From contig NZ_QVLT01000011.1 of assembly GCF_003417065.2 (NCBI RefSeq), positions 1 through 64,000 of the forward strand: a stretch of 64,000 bases of DNA, in the 5' to 3' direction. The position numbers and the translations under genes were made by a program. The stretch is from Hymenobacter lapidiphilus (GTDB lineage: Bacteria > Bacteroidota > Bacteroidia > Cytophagales > Hymenobacteraceae). This document shows positions 44,750 through 52,637 of this stretch, one piece after another (the first letter of the stretch is position 1; every line of letters starts with the position of its first letter). Under the pieces are notes generated by a model. That model did not search any database. It was not told the DNA's origin and saw only the letters and a program-made list of their open reading frames with translations.

Positions 44750-45398
44750 AGATGTACAGCAACACGCTGATTTCAGTGATGAGCCGGTTCATATCCCGCT
44801 CGCTGGCGCCGCTGTAGCGGCCGCGCACGTAGCCGTCGCGGTCTATAAGCAACACAACGAGCGGATACGTGCTGGCACCGGTGGTTGTAGCGGAAGGCAG
44901 AAGCCGGAGTTCCTGCTCTACTAACCGGCTCACCGTGCTTTCGTTTCCAGTTAGAAAAAACCATTTACCGGCAATGGCTCCTGCCTGCTCAGCGTAGCGT
45001 GCTGCCGCGGCCACCGACTCGGGGCTGATAAGCACTGAGGCCAGCCGCACCCGGGGCTCCTGCCGGTACTTCTCCTGCAGACGCACCATTTGGGCCGTCT
45101 GGCGCTGGCATTCGGGCGGGCAGCCGGGGGGTATTGTGCTTAGCACGTACAGGCTCTGGGCCTTTAGCTCGGCGCCGGTTACCTCGCGCCCGCCGGCACC
45201 CTCGCGCAACCGGAACGGCCCAAGTTGGTGGAAAACAGTATCGCGCTGCCATTTTCCGGCCACCAGCGTTGAGTCAACGCGTTCGGGCAGGTAAAACGGC
45301 AGCGCGTAACGGTTGGTACCGAAGCCTTTCAGAAACAGAAAAGCCAGGACCGGAACCAGCAACATCAGGCCCAACAGTAATACTTGTTGGGGCCGCAT
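44736..45398 (-). CDS. SCO1/SenC-like protein lacking the distal copper ligand His
   Basis: 220 residues. An N-terminal membrane anchor (VLLLGLMLLVPVLAFLFLKG) is followed by a thioredoxin-like domain. The SCO copper-site pair CPPEC (CxxxC) is present in STIPPGCPPECQRQ. The third ligand, a histidine normally just before the strand ending in (L/V)-(L/V)-D, is not there: the equivalent segment reads TTTGASTYPLVVLLIDRDG. It may therefore be a thiol reductase for CuA assembly rather than a copper chaperone. It sits between subunit IV and DUF420, overlapping the latter. Confidence 0.82.
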   Translation of the reverse strand: MRPQQVLLLGLMLLVPVLAFLFLKGFGTNRYALPFYLPERVDSTLVAGKWQRDTVFHQLGPFRLREGAGGREVTGAELKAQSLYVLSTIPPGCPPECQRQTAQMVRLQEKYRQEPRVRLASVLISPESVAAAARYAEQAGAIAGKWFFLTGNESTVSRLVEQELRLLPSATTTGASTYPLVVLLIDRDGYVRGRYSGASERDMNRLITEISVLLYIYDHP

Positions 45399-45401
45399 AG
45401 G

Positions 45402-45731
45402 CTAGAAAATAGCTTCGTGAATGGCGTTGCCCTCGGTAATGAGTGCCACCAGCAGCCAGATTAACAAGCCCATCGGAATCATAATCGTCCAGATTAGGCC
45501 CTTGGTTTCATGCTTCAGGTGCATGAACTCGGCCACAATGAAGAAGGCTTTGAAGATGGTCAGGATGATGAAAATCGAGTTGCGCATCGTGCTTGAAGGC
45601 ATGATGAAGGCAATAGCGAATTCCAGCGCCGTAATAGCCGTGATGATCCAGAAGGTTTTCCAGATCCAGGCCGTGTTGGGCTTCGGAATCTCACCGGCAT
45701 GGGCCGGCATCTGCGTGGTGTGGTTAGCCAT
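45402..45731 (-). CDS. Cytochrome c oxidase subunit IV
   Basis: A 109-residue protein with three membrane helices (about 27-47, 52-72, 82-104), the size and topology of the prokaryotic subunit IV (CyoD/CtaF-like) family. Typical segments are WKTFWIITAITALEFAIAF and FIVAEFMHLKHETKGLIWTI. It stabilises the oxidase core. It is separated from subunit III by 72 bp and from the SCO-like gene by three bases. Confidence 0.88.
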   Translation of the reverse strand: MANHTTQMPAHAGEIPKPNTAWIWKTFWIITAITALEFAIAFIMPSSTMRNSIFIILTIFKAFFIVAEFMHLKHETKGLIWTIMIPMGLLIWLLVALITEGNAIHEAIF

Positions 45732-45803
45732 GAGCGTAGAGGGAAATCACGATAACCGACTGGCCACCCCAGGGGGTGGCAGCCGGCCACGGAGCCAAGA
45801 AAA

Positions 45804-46577
45804 TTAAACCAGGTAGAAGAAGGTGAATACAAACACCCACACCAAGTCAACGAAGTGCCAGTAAAGGCCGATTTTCTCCACCATCTCGTAGTGGCCACGC
45901 TTCTCGAACGTGCCGTTGGTGGTGGCAATGAAGCAGTAGACCAGCAGGCAGATACCTGAGAATACGTGCGTGCCGTGGAAGCCGGTGATGAAGAAGAACA
46001 GGTCGGCAAACAGCACCGGACCGTACTGGTTCATGGCCAGGTTAGCCCCAAAGAACGTGGTGCCGTCATTCATCAGCGTACCCTTATCGGTACCGGTGAT
46101 GAAGTGGCCCCACTCCCAAGCCTGGCAGCTTACGAAGATAGTACCGAACAGAATCGTCCATAGCAACCACTTCTGCACGTCCTTCTTATCGAAACGCTGA
46201 CCGGCTTCTACGGCCAGTACCATCGTCACCGACGAGAAGATAAGAATCATCGTCATCAGGGCCACAAAGGCCAGCGGCAGGTCGACACCATGCAGGCCGG
46301 GGAAGGAGTTGAACACCTTTTCCGGAATGGGCCAGTAAGCGGTAGAGAACTCGAAAGCCTCAGGCGAGCCGGTGTAAGGCTGATACCGGTGGCGGATAAG
46401 GCCGTAGGTGGTCAGGAAGGCAGCGAACGTGAAGGCATCCGACAGCAGGAAGAACCACATCATAAGCTTGCCGTAGCTGGCATTGAAGGGCTCGTTGCCG
46501 CCGTCCCAGGTGCCGGTGCGGGGCTTGTCCAGGGCGGAATCGGGAATTGCCTGCGTCGTCGGGGAAATGGTGGACAT
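45804..46577 (-). CDS. ctaE: Cytochrome c oxidase subunit III (second copy)
   Basis: A 257-residue subunit III with a hydrophilic N-terminal ~30 residues and about five to seven helices. Family features are LMMWFFLLSDAFTFAAFLTTYG, SCQAWEW, the GFHGTHVFSGI(C)LL motif and the terminal HFVDLVWVFVFTFFYLV. It surrounds the catalytic subunit and helps keep proton uptake stable. A second, shorter subunit III gene lies just upstream (46603-47190), so the cluster encodes two paralogous subunits. Confidence 0.92.
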   Translation of the reverse strand: MSTISPTTQAIPDSALDKPRTGTWDGGNEPFNASYGKLMMWFFLLSDAFTFAAFLTTYGLIRHRYQPYTGSPEAFEFSTAYWPIPEKVFNSFPGLHGVDLPLAFVALMTMILIFSSVTMVLAVEAGQRFDKKDVQKWLLWTILFGTIFVSCQAWEWGHFITGTDKGTLMNDGTTFFGANLAMNQYGPVLFADLFFFITGFHGTHVFSGICLLVYCFIATTNGTFEKRGHYEMVEKIGLYWHFVDLVWVFVFTFFYLV

Positions 46578-46602
46578 AGCGTGCGGGGGAGTTTACAACA
46601 AT

Positions 46603-47190
46603 CTAGTGGTTCAAAAGTAAGAACAAATACAGGTACAACCAAAGTACGCCCAGGAAGTGCCAGTAGATGGTAACGTTGCCAATGGAGAGCATCTGGCGGG
46701 AATGCACCTGATACTTAAAGCTTTTCCACACTACAACCAGCAGAAATATAAGGCCCGTAACGAGGTGAAAACCGTGAACTCCGGTTAATACATACAGAAA
46801 TGAGCCGGAAGGGTTGGAGTCGGTGCCCGCAAAAAAGATGCGGCCTTCGACCAGCTGGCCCCAGAGCATCCACTGGCCCAACAGAAACGCCATACCCAGC
46901 CCGAAGGTGAGCAGCAGCGCCAAGCGCACTTGCTTGAGGTCGTCGCGGCGCGCGGCCACCCACGCCCACTGCACCGTTGCCGAGCTCAGCAACAGTACCA
47001 CGGTGGTATAGAGGAAGCCCGGTGGCAAATTAAATTCGAGCCAGTTGCCCTCGTTACGGCGCACAATGTAGGCACTCGTATAGGCGGCAAAAATCATGAA
47101 GATACTGACCATCATCAGCATGAGCAGAAACCGGGTCGGATGTATTCCGGTAGCCGGCTCCTTGGTATTCAGGGCTTCGTTAGCAAGCAT
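46603..47190 (-). CDS. Cytochrome c oxidase subunit III (first copy)
   Basis: About 195 residues with five helices. It has the short subunit III form: RFLLMLMMVSIFMIFAAYTSAY, then VTGVHGFHLVTGLIFLLVVVW, ending in YWHFLGVLWLYLYLFLLL. The start is ATG 47190 (MLANEALNTK); the frame extends upstream to 47286 into repeat-like sequence without plausible coding features. It is 25 bp from the second copy, and 154 bp downstream of ctaB across a paired repeat. Confidence 0.9.
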   Translation of the reverse strand: MLANEALNTKEPATGIHPTRFLLMLMMVSIFMIFAAYTSAYIVRRNEGNWLEFNLPPGFLYTTVVLLLSSATVQWAWVAARRDDLKQVRLALLLTFGLGMAFLLGQWMLWGQLVEGRIFFAGTDSNPSGSFLYVLTGVHGFHLVTGLIFLLVVVWKSFKYQVHSRQMLSIGNVTIYWHFLGVLWLYLYLFLLLNH

Positions 47191-47200
47191 ATTTTTGGAT

Positions 47201-47334
47201 GTGAGATATGAGAATTGAGAAGCGAGACAGGCGGCGGGACATGGATTTTGAAGAATCCGGGGCCTGCGTCTGTTTGTTTTTAACACTGAAAAAGAGCCTT
47301 TTGTCTCACTTCTCAGGTCTCAAATCTCACTTCT
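47201..47334. repeat. Paired short-period repeats between ctaB and subunit III
   Basis: The left half (47201-47230) is GTGAGATATGAGAATTGAGA and similar GAGA-type units with a period of about 7-9 nt. The right half (47302-47334) is its degenerate reverse complement (TGTCTCACTTCTCAGGTCTC and on). They flank a 70-bp spacer with no ORF. Confidence 0.75.
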
Positions 47335-47344
47335 AAACAAAGAG

Positions 47345-48196
47345 CTATATTTTATCCAGCACCAGCGCAATCTGCACGATGGGCAGGTACAAAAAGGAGC
47401 CGAACATGATGCTCATGGCGGCTTTTTTGCTGACAGTCCGCATCAGGTAAAACGTCTGCATCAAAAACAACACCCCGCATACAGCCGCCACCATCGGGTA
47501 CACAGTTCCGGTCATCCCGAAGTAAAAGGGCAATAGGCTGAGCGGAATCAGCACCATGGTGTAAGTCATTATCTGGAAGGCCGTGCGCAAATCCTTCTTG
47601 CCAGGCGAAGGCAGCATCTTGAATCCGGCCTTTTTGTAATCGTCGTCGAGCACCCAGGCAATAGCCCAGAAGTGCGGAAACTGCCACATAAACTGGATGC
47701 CGAACAGAATCCAGCCCTGCAGGCCCAGAAAGCCGGTAGCTGCCACCCAGCCGATAAGCGGCGGCAGCCCACCCGGAATTGCCCCGACGGCCACGCAAAT
47801 CGGCGAAATAGTTTTGAGTGGCGTGTACACAAACCCGTACAAAATCAGCGAAAGTAGCGCCAGTGCCGCCGATAGCGGATTGAACATTAACGCCAGCAGC
47901 GTCAGCCCCGCCCCGCCCAGCACGAGCGTAAATCCCCAGGCCTCCAATGGGCTGAGAATACCCAATGGCAGCGGCCGCTGAGCGGTACGCTTCATCTGGC
48001 GGTCGAGGTCGATTTCGAAAATCTGGTTGATTGTGTTAGCCGCTCCCGTAACGGCCAGCCCGCCCACCATTACCAGCAGTGCCCGTCCCCAATGCAGTTC
48101 GTTGGCCCCCAGCAGATAACCAATGGCGCTGGAGAAAGCCACCGTGAGGGCCAGCCGGAACTTAATCAGCTGAAAGTACGCCTTAGCCTTACTCAT
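47345..48196 (-). CDS. ctaB: Heme o synthase (protoheme IX farnesyltransferase)
   Basis: A 283-residue UbiA-superfamily enzyme with about eight or nine helices. It attaches a farnesyl group to heme b, making heme O. The two Asp-rich motifs are recognisable: NTINQIFEIDLDRQMKRTAQRP (N-x3-D-x3-D type) and the second, WVLDDDYKKAGFKML. It works with CtaA to make heme A for the oxidase encoded beside it. It lies 57 bp after ctaA. Confidence 0.95.
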   Translation of the reverse strand: MSKAKAYFQLIKFRLALTVAFSSAIGYLLGANELHWGRALLVMVGGLAVTGAANTINQIFEIDLDRQMKRTAQRPLPLGILSPLEAWGFTLVLGGAGLTLLALMFNPLSAALALLSLILYGFVYTPLKTISPICVAVGAIPGGLPPLIGWVAATGFLGLQGWILFGIQFMWQFPHFWAIAWVLDDDYKKAGFKMLPSPGKKDLRTAFQIMTYTMVLIPLSLLPFYFGMTGTVYPMVAAVCGVLFLMQTFYLMRTVSKKAAMSIMFGSFLYLPIVQIALVLDKI

Positions 48197-48253
48197 TAAC
48201 GGGAGAAAAACGGTATATATGGCGGAAAACCGCCCCCTGACGGGGCTGCAAAG

Positions 48254-49336
48254 CTACGCAACAACGGCCGGAGTAGCCACCTGCGGCTGCATCTTCGTAG
48301 CCCGGTTGTAGGCTACCAGCGCCTGAAACTGGGCCCCGAAGAGTACAGTAGCCAGCGTGAGGTGAATGGGCTGTACGAAAGCCGGAAAGGCAAGGTAAGC
48401 CAGCGTGATACCCGCCGCAATTTCGGCTACTACCAGCACAGCAATGGCCGTAGCCAGCTGATGCAGCCCCCGCGAAGGCAGCTTATAGAGCATGTACACC
48501 AAGTAGGCGTTCAGCAGCACAATCAGGATGGAAAACGAGCGGTGTACCTTAAAGGTGGTTCCCAGCTGGTCTATCCAGCCAGCACGGCCAAGGTAGTGGT
48601 TGGCCGAAGCCAGCAAGTCTACTTCCTCACGCACCTGAGTACCCAATACAATCTGCCCGAAGGTGAACAGCACAGCCACGACCAGCGCGGCTTTCAGGCC
48701 CGGCAACGCCTGTATCTCTTGCCCGGCGCCGCTGCCCGGGCGCTGCGAGCGTATCACAGCATACAGCAGCATCCCTACAATCACGAGGGCCAAGCCCATA
48801 TGTACGGTTACCATAATGGGCAACAGGTTGGTAGAAACAACCAACGAGCCCAGCCAGCCCTGCACACCGGTAAGCAGAAACGAGCCCAACGCCAGCCAGA
48901 ATACCGGCCGGTCGCGCCGCCAGTAGGGAAATGCAAATAGCACGGTGGCAAACACGAATACCCCGATAAGCGCCCCTACCAAGCGGTTGATGTATTCAAT
49001 CCAGGTTTTGACCGGGTTGAAATCAGTTTCGATGTATTGCGAAGGGTGGTCGAAAATATCGCCTGCTACCTGATGAAAGCCCATGCTTTCGAGCCGGGCA
49101 GCCAGTTTCTTATTCTTAGCCACCCGTTGGGCCAAATAGATATCCTTGTAATCGGCCGGCAACTGACTGATGTGCGTAGGCGGCACCCAGGTACCGAAGC
49201 ACTTGGGCCAGTCGGGGCAACCCATGCCCGAACCAGTGCTACGTACAATGCCACCTATCAGAATCAGAACATACACGGCCGCCACGGTCAGGATACCTAC
49301 GAACCGGAAGCGGCGCACAAAAGCAGGAATTACCAT
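48254..49336 (-). CDS. ctaA: Heme A synthase CtaA/COX15
   Basis: A 360-residue membrane enzyme that oxidises the C8 methyl of heme O to a formyl group. It has about eight helices in two four-helix bundles. The heme-ligand region and signatures include GGIVRSTGSGMGCPDWPKC, FNPVKTWIEYINRLVGALIG, VTVHMGLALVIVGML and KVHRSFSILIVLL. The GCPDWPKC cysteines are the usual conserved pair. It is the first gene after the coxA terminator, so it must have its own promoter in the 190 bp upstream, where I see no convincing consensus. Confidence 0.94.
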   Translation of the reverse strand: MVIPAFVRRFRFVGILTVAAVYVLILIGGIVRSTGSGMGCPDWPKCFGTWVPPTHISQLPADYKDIYLAQRVAKNKKLAARLESMGFHQVAGDIFDHPSQYIETDFNPVKTWIEYINRLVGALIGVFVFATVLFAFPYWRRDRPVFWLALGSFLLTGVQGWLGSLVVSTNLLPIMVTVHMGLALVIVGMLLYAVIRSQRPGSGAGQEIQALPGLKAALVVAVLFTFGQIVLGTQVREEVDLLASANHYLGRAGWIDQLGTTFKVHRSFSILIVLLNAYLVYMLYKLPSRGLHQLATAIAVLVVAEIAAGITLAYLAFPAFVQPIHLTLATVLFGAQFQALVAYNRATKMQPQVATPAVVA

Positions 49337-49530
49337 TAATTGAGAAACTGGTGGCTGTTAGCTGTTGACCAGCGGAAAAAAGCGGCCTTAAAGAGCAATC
49401 AAAGGCCCGTCAGGTGAGCTGTACCCCTGCTACCTGCCCTGTTATATACAACCATTTAAGAAGCAAATTGCTTCTCTGCAGGGACTATAATTATCCTTAT
49501 TCAGATGGGCAGCCATTAGCTATTGTCGCG

Positions 49531-49566
49531 CAAAAAAACAGGCCGCCGTTGGTACGGCGGCCTGTT
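49531..49566 (-). terminator. Strong terminator after coxA
   Basis: On the minus strand an 11-12-bp stem (49538-49548 with 49555-49565) with a 6-nt loop is followed by seven T residues (A-tract at 49532-49538 on the plus strand). It divides the act-cox operon from ctaA and the assembly genes. The rest of 49337-49530 is non-coding, with a short TGTTAGCTGTTG repeat near 49366. Confidence 0.88.
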
Positions 49567-49591
49567 CTCAAGTACATGCACCGAATGGCGC

Positions 49592-51442
49592 TTATTCCAT
49601 CTCCTTCTCGTAGGGCAGATTCGAAGATTGCGTCTGCGAGTAGGGTACGGTTTGCGGAATGAAGTCCTCCTCAGCGCCAGGCTTGCTGTAGTCGTAAGGC
49701 CAGCGGTGCACGGCGGGAATGTCGCCGGGCCAGTTGCCGTGGCCGGGAATTACCGGTGTCGTCCACTCCAGCGTCGTCGAGTTCCAAGGGTTCTCGGTGG
49801 CACGACGGCCGCGCCAGATGCTGTAGAAGAAGTTGAAGATAAAGATGAACTGCCCAATGAATGCCACGATAGCAGCTACCGAAATAAACTTATTCAGGTC
49901 GGCGAACTGGCTGAACGTATCGAAACCAGTCCAGGCGTAGTAGCGACGGGGGAAACCGGCAATACCAACATAGTGCATCGGCAGGAATACCAAGTATACC
50001 CCAATGAACGTCAGCCAGAAGTGGATGTAACCCAGCTTCTCGTCCATCATGCGGCCGAACATCTTGGGGAACCAGTGATATACACCAGCCCACAGGCCAA
50101 AGAAGGCCGACGAACCCATTACAAGGTGGAAGTGAGCTACCACGAAGTAAGTGTTGTGCAGCTGGATGTCGAGGGCAGCGTTACCAAGAACGATACCCGT
50201 CAGACCACCGGCAATGAACAACGACACAAAGCCGATAGAGAACAGCATGGCCGTAGTAAAGCGGATATTACCCCGCCACAGCGTAGCCAGCCAGTTGAAC
50301 ACCTTCACGGCCGAAGGCACCGCAATAATAAGCGTCAGGAACATGAATACCGATCCAAGGAAAGGATTCATGCCAGTCACAAACATGTGGTGAGCCCACA
50401 CAATGAAGGATAGCAACGAAATGCCGAGTAGCGAACCAATCATGGCGCGGTAGCCGAAGATGGGCTTACGAGCATTGGTAGCCAGAATTTCTGACACCAT
50501 GCCCATAGCAGGCATAATCACGATATACACCTCGGGGTGCCCCAGGAACCAGAACAAGTGCTGGAACAGGATAGGAGAACCACCGGTGTTAGGCAGAGCC
50601 TGACCAGCAATATAGATGTCCGAAAGGAAGAACGAAGTACCAAACGAGCGGTCGAAAATGAGCAGCAAGGCGGCCGAGAACAGTACCGGGAAAGCCAGCA
50701 GACCCAATATGGCCGTCAGGAAGAAAGCCCAGATAGTCAGGGGGAGCTTGCTCATGCTCATACCCTGAGTCCGCAGGTTGATAACGGTGGTGATGTAGTT
50801 CACACCGCCCAGCAGCTGCGACACAATGAACAGCGCCATCGATACCAGCCAAAGCGTTTGACCAGCGCCCGAGCCAGAAATAGCCTGGGGAAGCGCCGAG
50901 AGGGGCGGGTAAATTGTCCAGCCAGCCGCAGCAGGTCCGGTTTCGATGAACAGCGAGGCGAACATAATCACACTGGACACGAAGAAGAACCAGTAGGAGA
51001 GCATGTTCATGAAGCCCGACGCCATATCGCGGGCACCAATCTGCAGCGGAATAAGAAAGTTGGAGAATGTACCCGACAGACCAGCCGTCAGTACAAAGAA
51101 CACCATGATGGTGCCGTGCATCGTTACCAACGCCAAGTAGAATTCCGGGTTCAGCTTGCCGGCCTCAATCCACTTACCCAGAAACGGCGTGAGCCACTCC
51201 AAGGTAGCCTCGGGCCAACCCAACTGCAAGCGGAAAAGGCTAGATAGCGTACCGCCGATAACAGCCCAGATGATACCCGAAATCAGGAACTGCTTGGCAA
51301 TTACTTTGTGGTCGGTGCTAAAAACGTACTTCTGCAGAAAACTCTGCTCGTGGTGCTCGTCGTGGTGTGCGTGGTCGTGGCCCGGTTCGGTTGCCCCGAT
51401 GCCACCCTGCACCTGCTCTTGCGTGGGAAAGTTAGCTGCCAT
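49592..51442 (-). CDS. ctaD: Cytochrome c oxidase subunit I
   Basis: A 616-residue heme-copper oxidase subunit I with 12 helices. Active-site features are the GHPEVY motif with the CuB His and the D-channel Glu (FWFLGHPEVYIVIMPAMG), the CuB His pair in FIVWAHHMFVTG, and the heme-a3 and heme-a ligands in HNTYFVVAHFHLVMG. GHPEVY places it in the A1 type. A His-rich stretch precedes the first helix (GHDHAHHDEHHE). It reduces O2 and pumps protons. It lies 24 bp after coxB and ends at a strong terminator. Confidence 0.97.
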   Translation of the reverse strand: MAANFPTQEQVQGGIGATEPGHDHAHHDEHHEQSFLQKYVFSTDHKVIAKQFLISGIIWAVIGGTLSSLFRLQLGWPEATLEWLTPFLGKWIEAGKLNPEFYLALVTMHGTIMVFFVLTAGLSGTFSNFLIPLQIGARDMASGFMNMLSYWFFFVSSVIMFASLFIETGPAAAGWTIYPPLSALPQAISGSGAGQTLWLVSMALFIVSQLLGGVNYITTVINLRTQGMSMSKLPLTIWAFFLTAILGLLAFPVLFSAALLLIFDRSFGTSFFLSDIYIAGQALPNTGGSPILFQHLFWFLGHPEVYIVIMPAMGMVSEILATNARKPIFGYRAMIGSLLGISLLSFIVWAHHMFVTGMNPFLGSVFMFLTLIIAVPSAVKVFNWLATLWRGNIRFTTAMLFSIGFVSLFIAGGLTGIVLGNAALDIQLHNTYFVVAHFHLVMGSSAFFGLWAGVYHWFPKMFGRMMDEKLGYIHFWLTFIGVYLVFLPMHYVGIAGFPRRYYAWTGFDTFSQFADLNKFISVAAIVAFIGQFIFIFNFFYSIWRGRRATENPWNSTTLEWTTPVIPGHGNWPGDIPAVHRWPYDYSKPGAEEDFIPQTVPYSQTQSSNLPYEKEME

Positions 51443-51466
51443 AGGTAAAACGTGCAGTAAGAATGT

Positions 51467-52543
51467 TTAAAGCGAAGCCTTGGCTGCTGCAGGCGTTACC
51501 ACCGCAGCAGCAGCCGGTACAGCTGGTGCTTTGTTAACCAATTTTTCCGACTTCTGTTTGAAGCTGGCCAATACTTCGGGATTCTGATCTGAGAACGATT
51601 TCTGCTGGGCGAACCAGTTAACATAGTCGTCAGGCTCATCCACGATAATGCTCATCTTCATTGCGAAGTGGCCACGACCGCAAATCTGGTTGCAGGCCAG
51701 TTCGTAATTGAAATTCGGGTTGCCGGTTTGGGCCCGCATCTCATCAGTCGTTTTGGTGGGTGTAAACCAGAACTTGGTGGGCATACCTGGCACAGCGTAC
51801 ATCTGCACCCGGAAGTTGGGCATGTATACTGAGTGCAGTACATCGCGCGAACGGATGCGTAGTAACACTGGATGACCTTTGGGAACGTGGATTTCGCCGG
51901 CTGTGAAGTCGTCGATACCGTTCTGGTCACTCAGGTCGAAGCCGAACTCATTTACGGCATCAATCAGGCGGTAATTCACTACGCCCAGCTTCTGGTCGCG
52001 ACCGGGATAACGCACCAGCCAGTTGAACTGCTTGCCCATTATCTCCAGCACAACCGCATCTTTGGGAGCGGGGCCAGTGATACGGGTCCATTCCTTCCAG
52101 CCGGCAAACACCAGAGCCGCCATTACAATAGCTGGAATCAGTGTCCAGATAACCTCAATCTTGTTGTTGTGGGGAAAGAAAAAGGCCCGACGGTTTTCCT
52201 TATGCTGGTACCGGTAAGAGTACCAGAACAGCAATACCTGAGTCAGCACAAAGGCTACACCCAGAATGGCCATCGACACCCAAAACATTTTATCGGTAGC
52301 CAAACCGTGTACGGAAGCAATCGGCGGGTTCATCTTGTCGAAGTTCTCAATGAACGACCAAGCGAACCAAGCGCCACCACCTATCAGGAACACCATACAC
52401 AGAATGGCATTCACGCGGTTACTGACGCCCACCTCCCGATTAGAGCTGCCTGAGAAAATGGAAGTCAGAATCTGGAGACGAAACAACAGGCCGAATACGA
52501 CCAGTAACAGCGCCAAAACCAGAACAATGCTCAGAGTAGTCAT
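51467..52543 (-). CDS. ctaC: Cytochrome c oxidase subunit II
   Basis: About 358 residues with three N-terminal helices (about 1-24, 45-65, 82-105) and a periplasmic cupredoxin domain. The CuA site is complete: the first His in RDVLHSVYMPNF, then ELACNQICGRGHFAMKM with the two Cys, Glu-like, His and Met ligands. There is no C-terminal cytochrome c domain, so the enzyme is aa3- not caa3-type. The Ala-rich tail is low complexity. The start is ATG 52543 (MTTLSIVLV); a TTG two codons upstream is unlikely. Confidence 0.95.
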   Translation of the reverse strand: MTTLSIVLVLALLLVVFGLLFRLQILTSIFSGSSNREVGVSNRVNAILCMVFLIGGGAWFAWSFIENFDKMNPPIASVHGLATDKMFWVSMAILGVAFVLTQVLLFWYSYRYQHKENRRAFFFPHNNKIEVIWTLIPAIVMAALVFAGWKEWTRITGPAPKDAVVLEIMGKQFNWLVRYPGRDQKLGVVNYRLIDAVNEFGFDLSDQNGIDDFTAGEIHVPKGHPVLLRIRSRDVLHSVYMPNFRVQMYAVPGMPTKFWFTPTKTTDEMRAQTGNPNFNYELACNQICGRGHFAMKMSIIVDEPDDYVNWFAQQKSFSDQNPEVLASFKQKSEKLVNKAPAVPAAAAVVTPAAAKASL

Positions 52544-52552
52544 TTGCAAGGG

Positions 52553-52637
52553 TAGAAGTGAGAGTTGAGAGGCTAAAAGTGAGTACTTGTCATCAAAACA
52601 AGACTGCCTTTTTACTACTCAATACTCATGTCTGAGA
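52553..52637. repeat. Paired short-period repeats between actF and coxB
   Basis: The left half (about 52553-52587) reads AGAAGTGAGAGTTGAGAGGC with further GTGAG units. The right half (about 52613-52637) reads TACTCAATACTCATGTCTGA. They are rough reverse complements across a 25-bp AT-rich spacer and can form an inter-cistronic hairpin. Confidence 0.6.
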
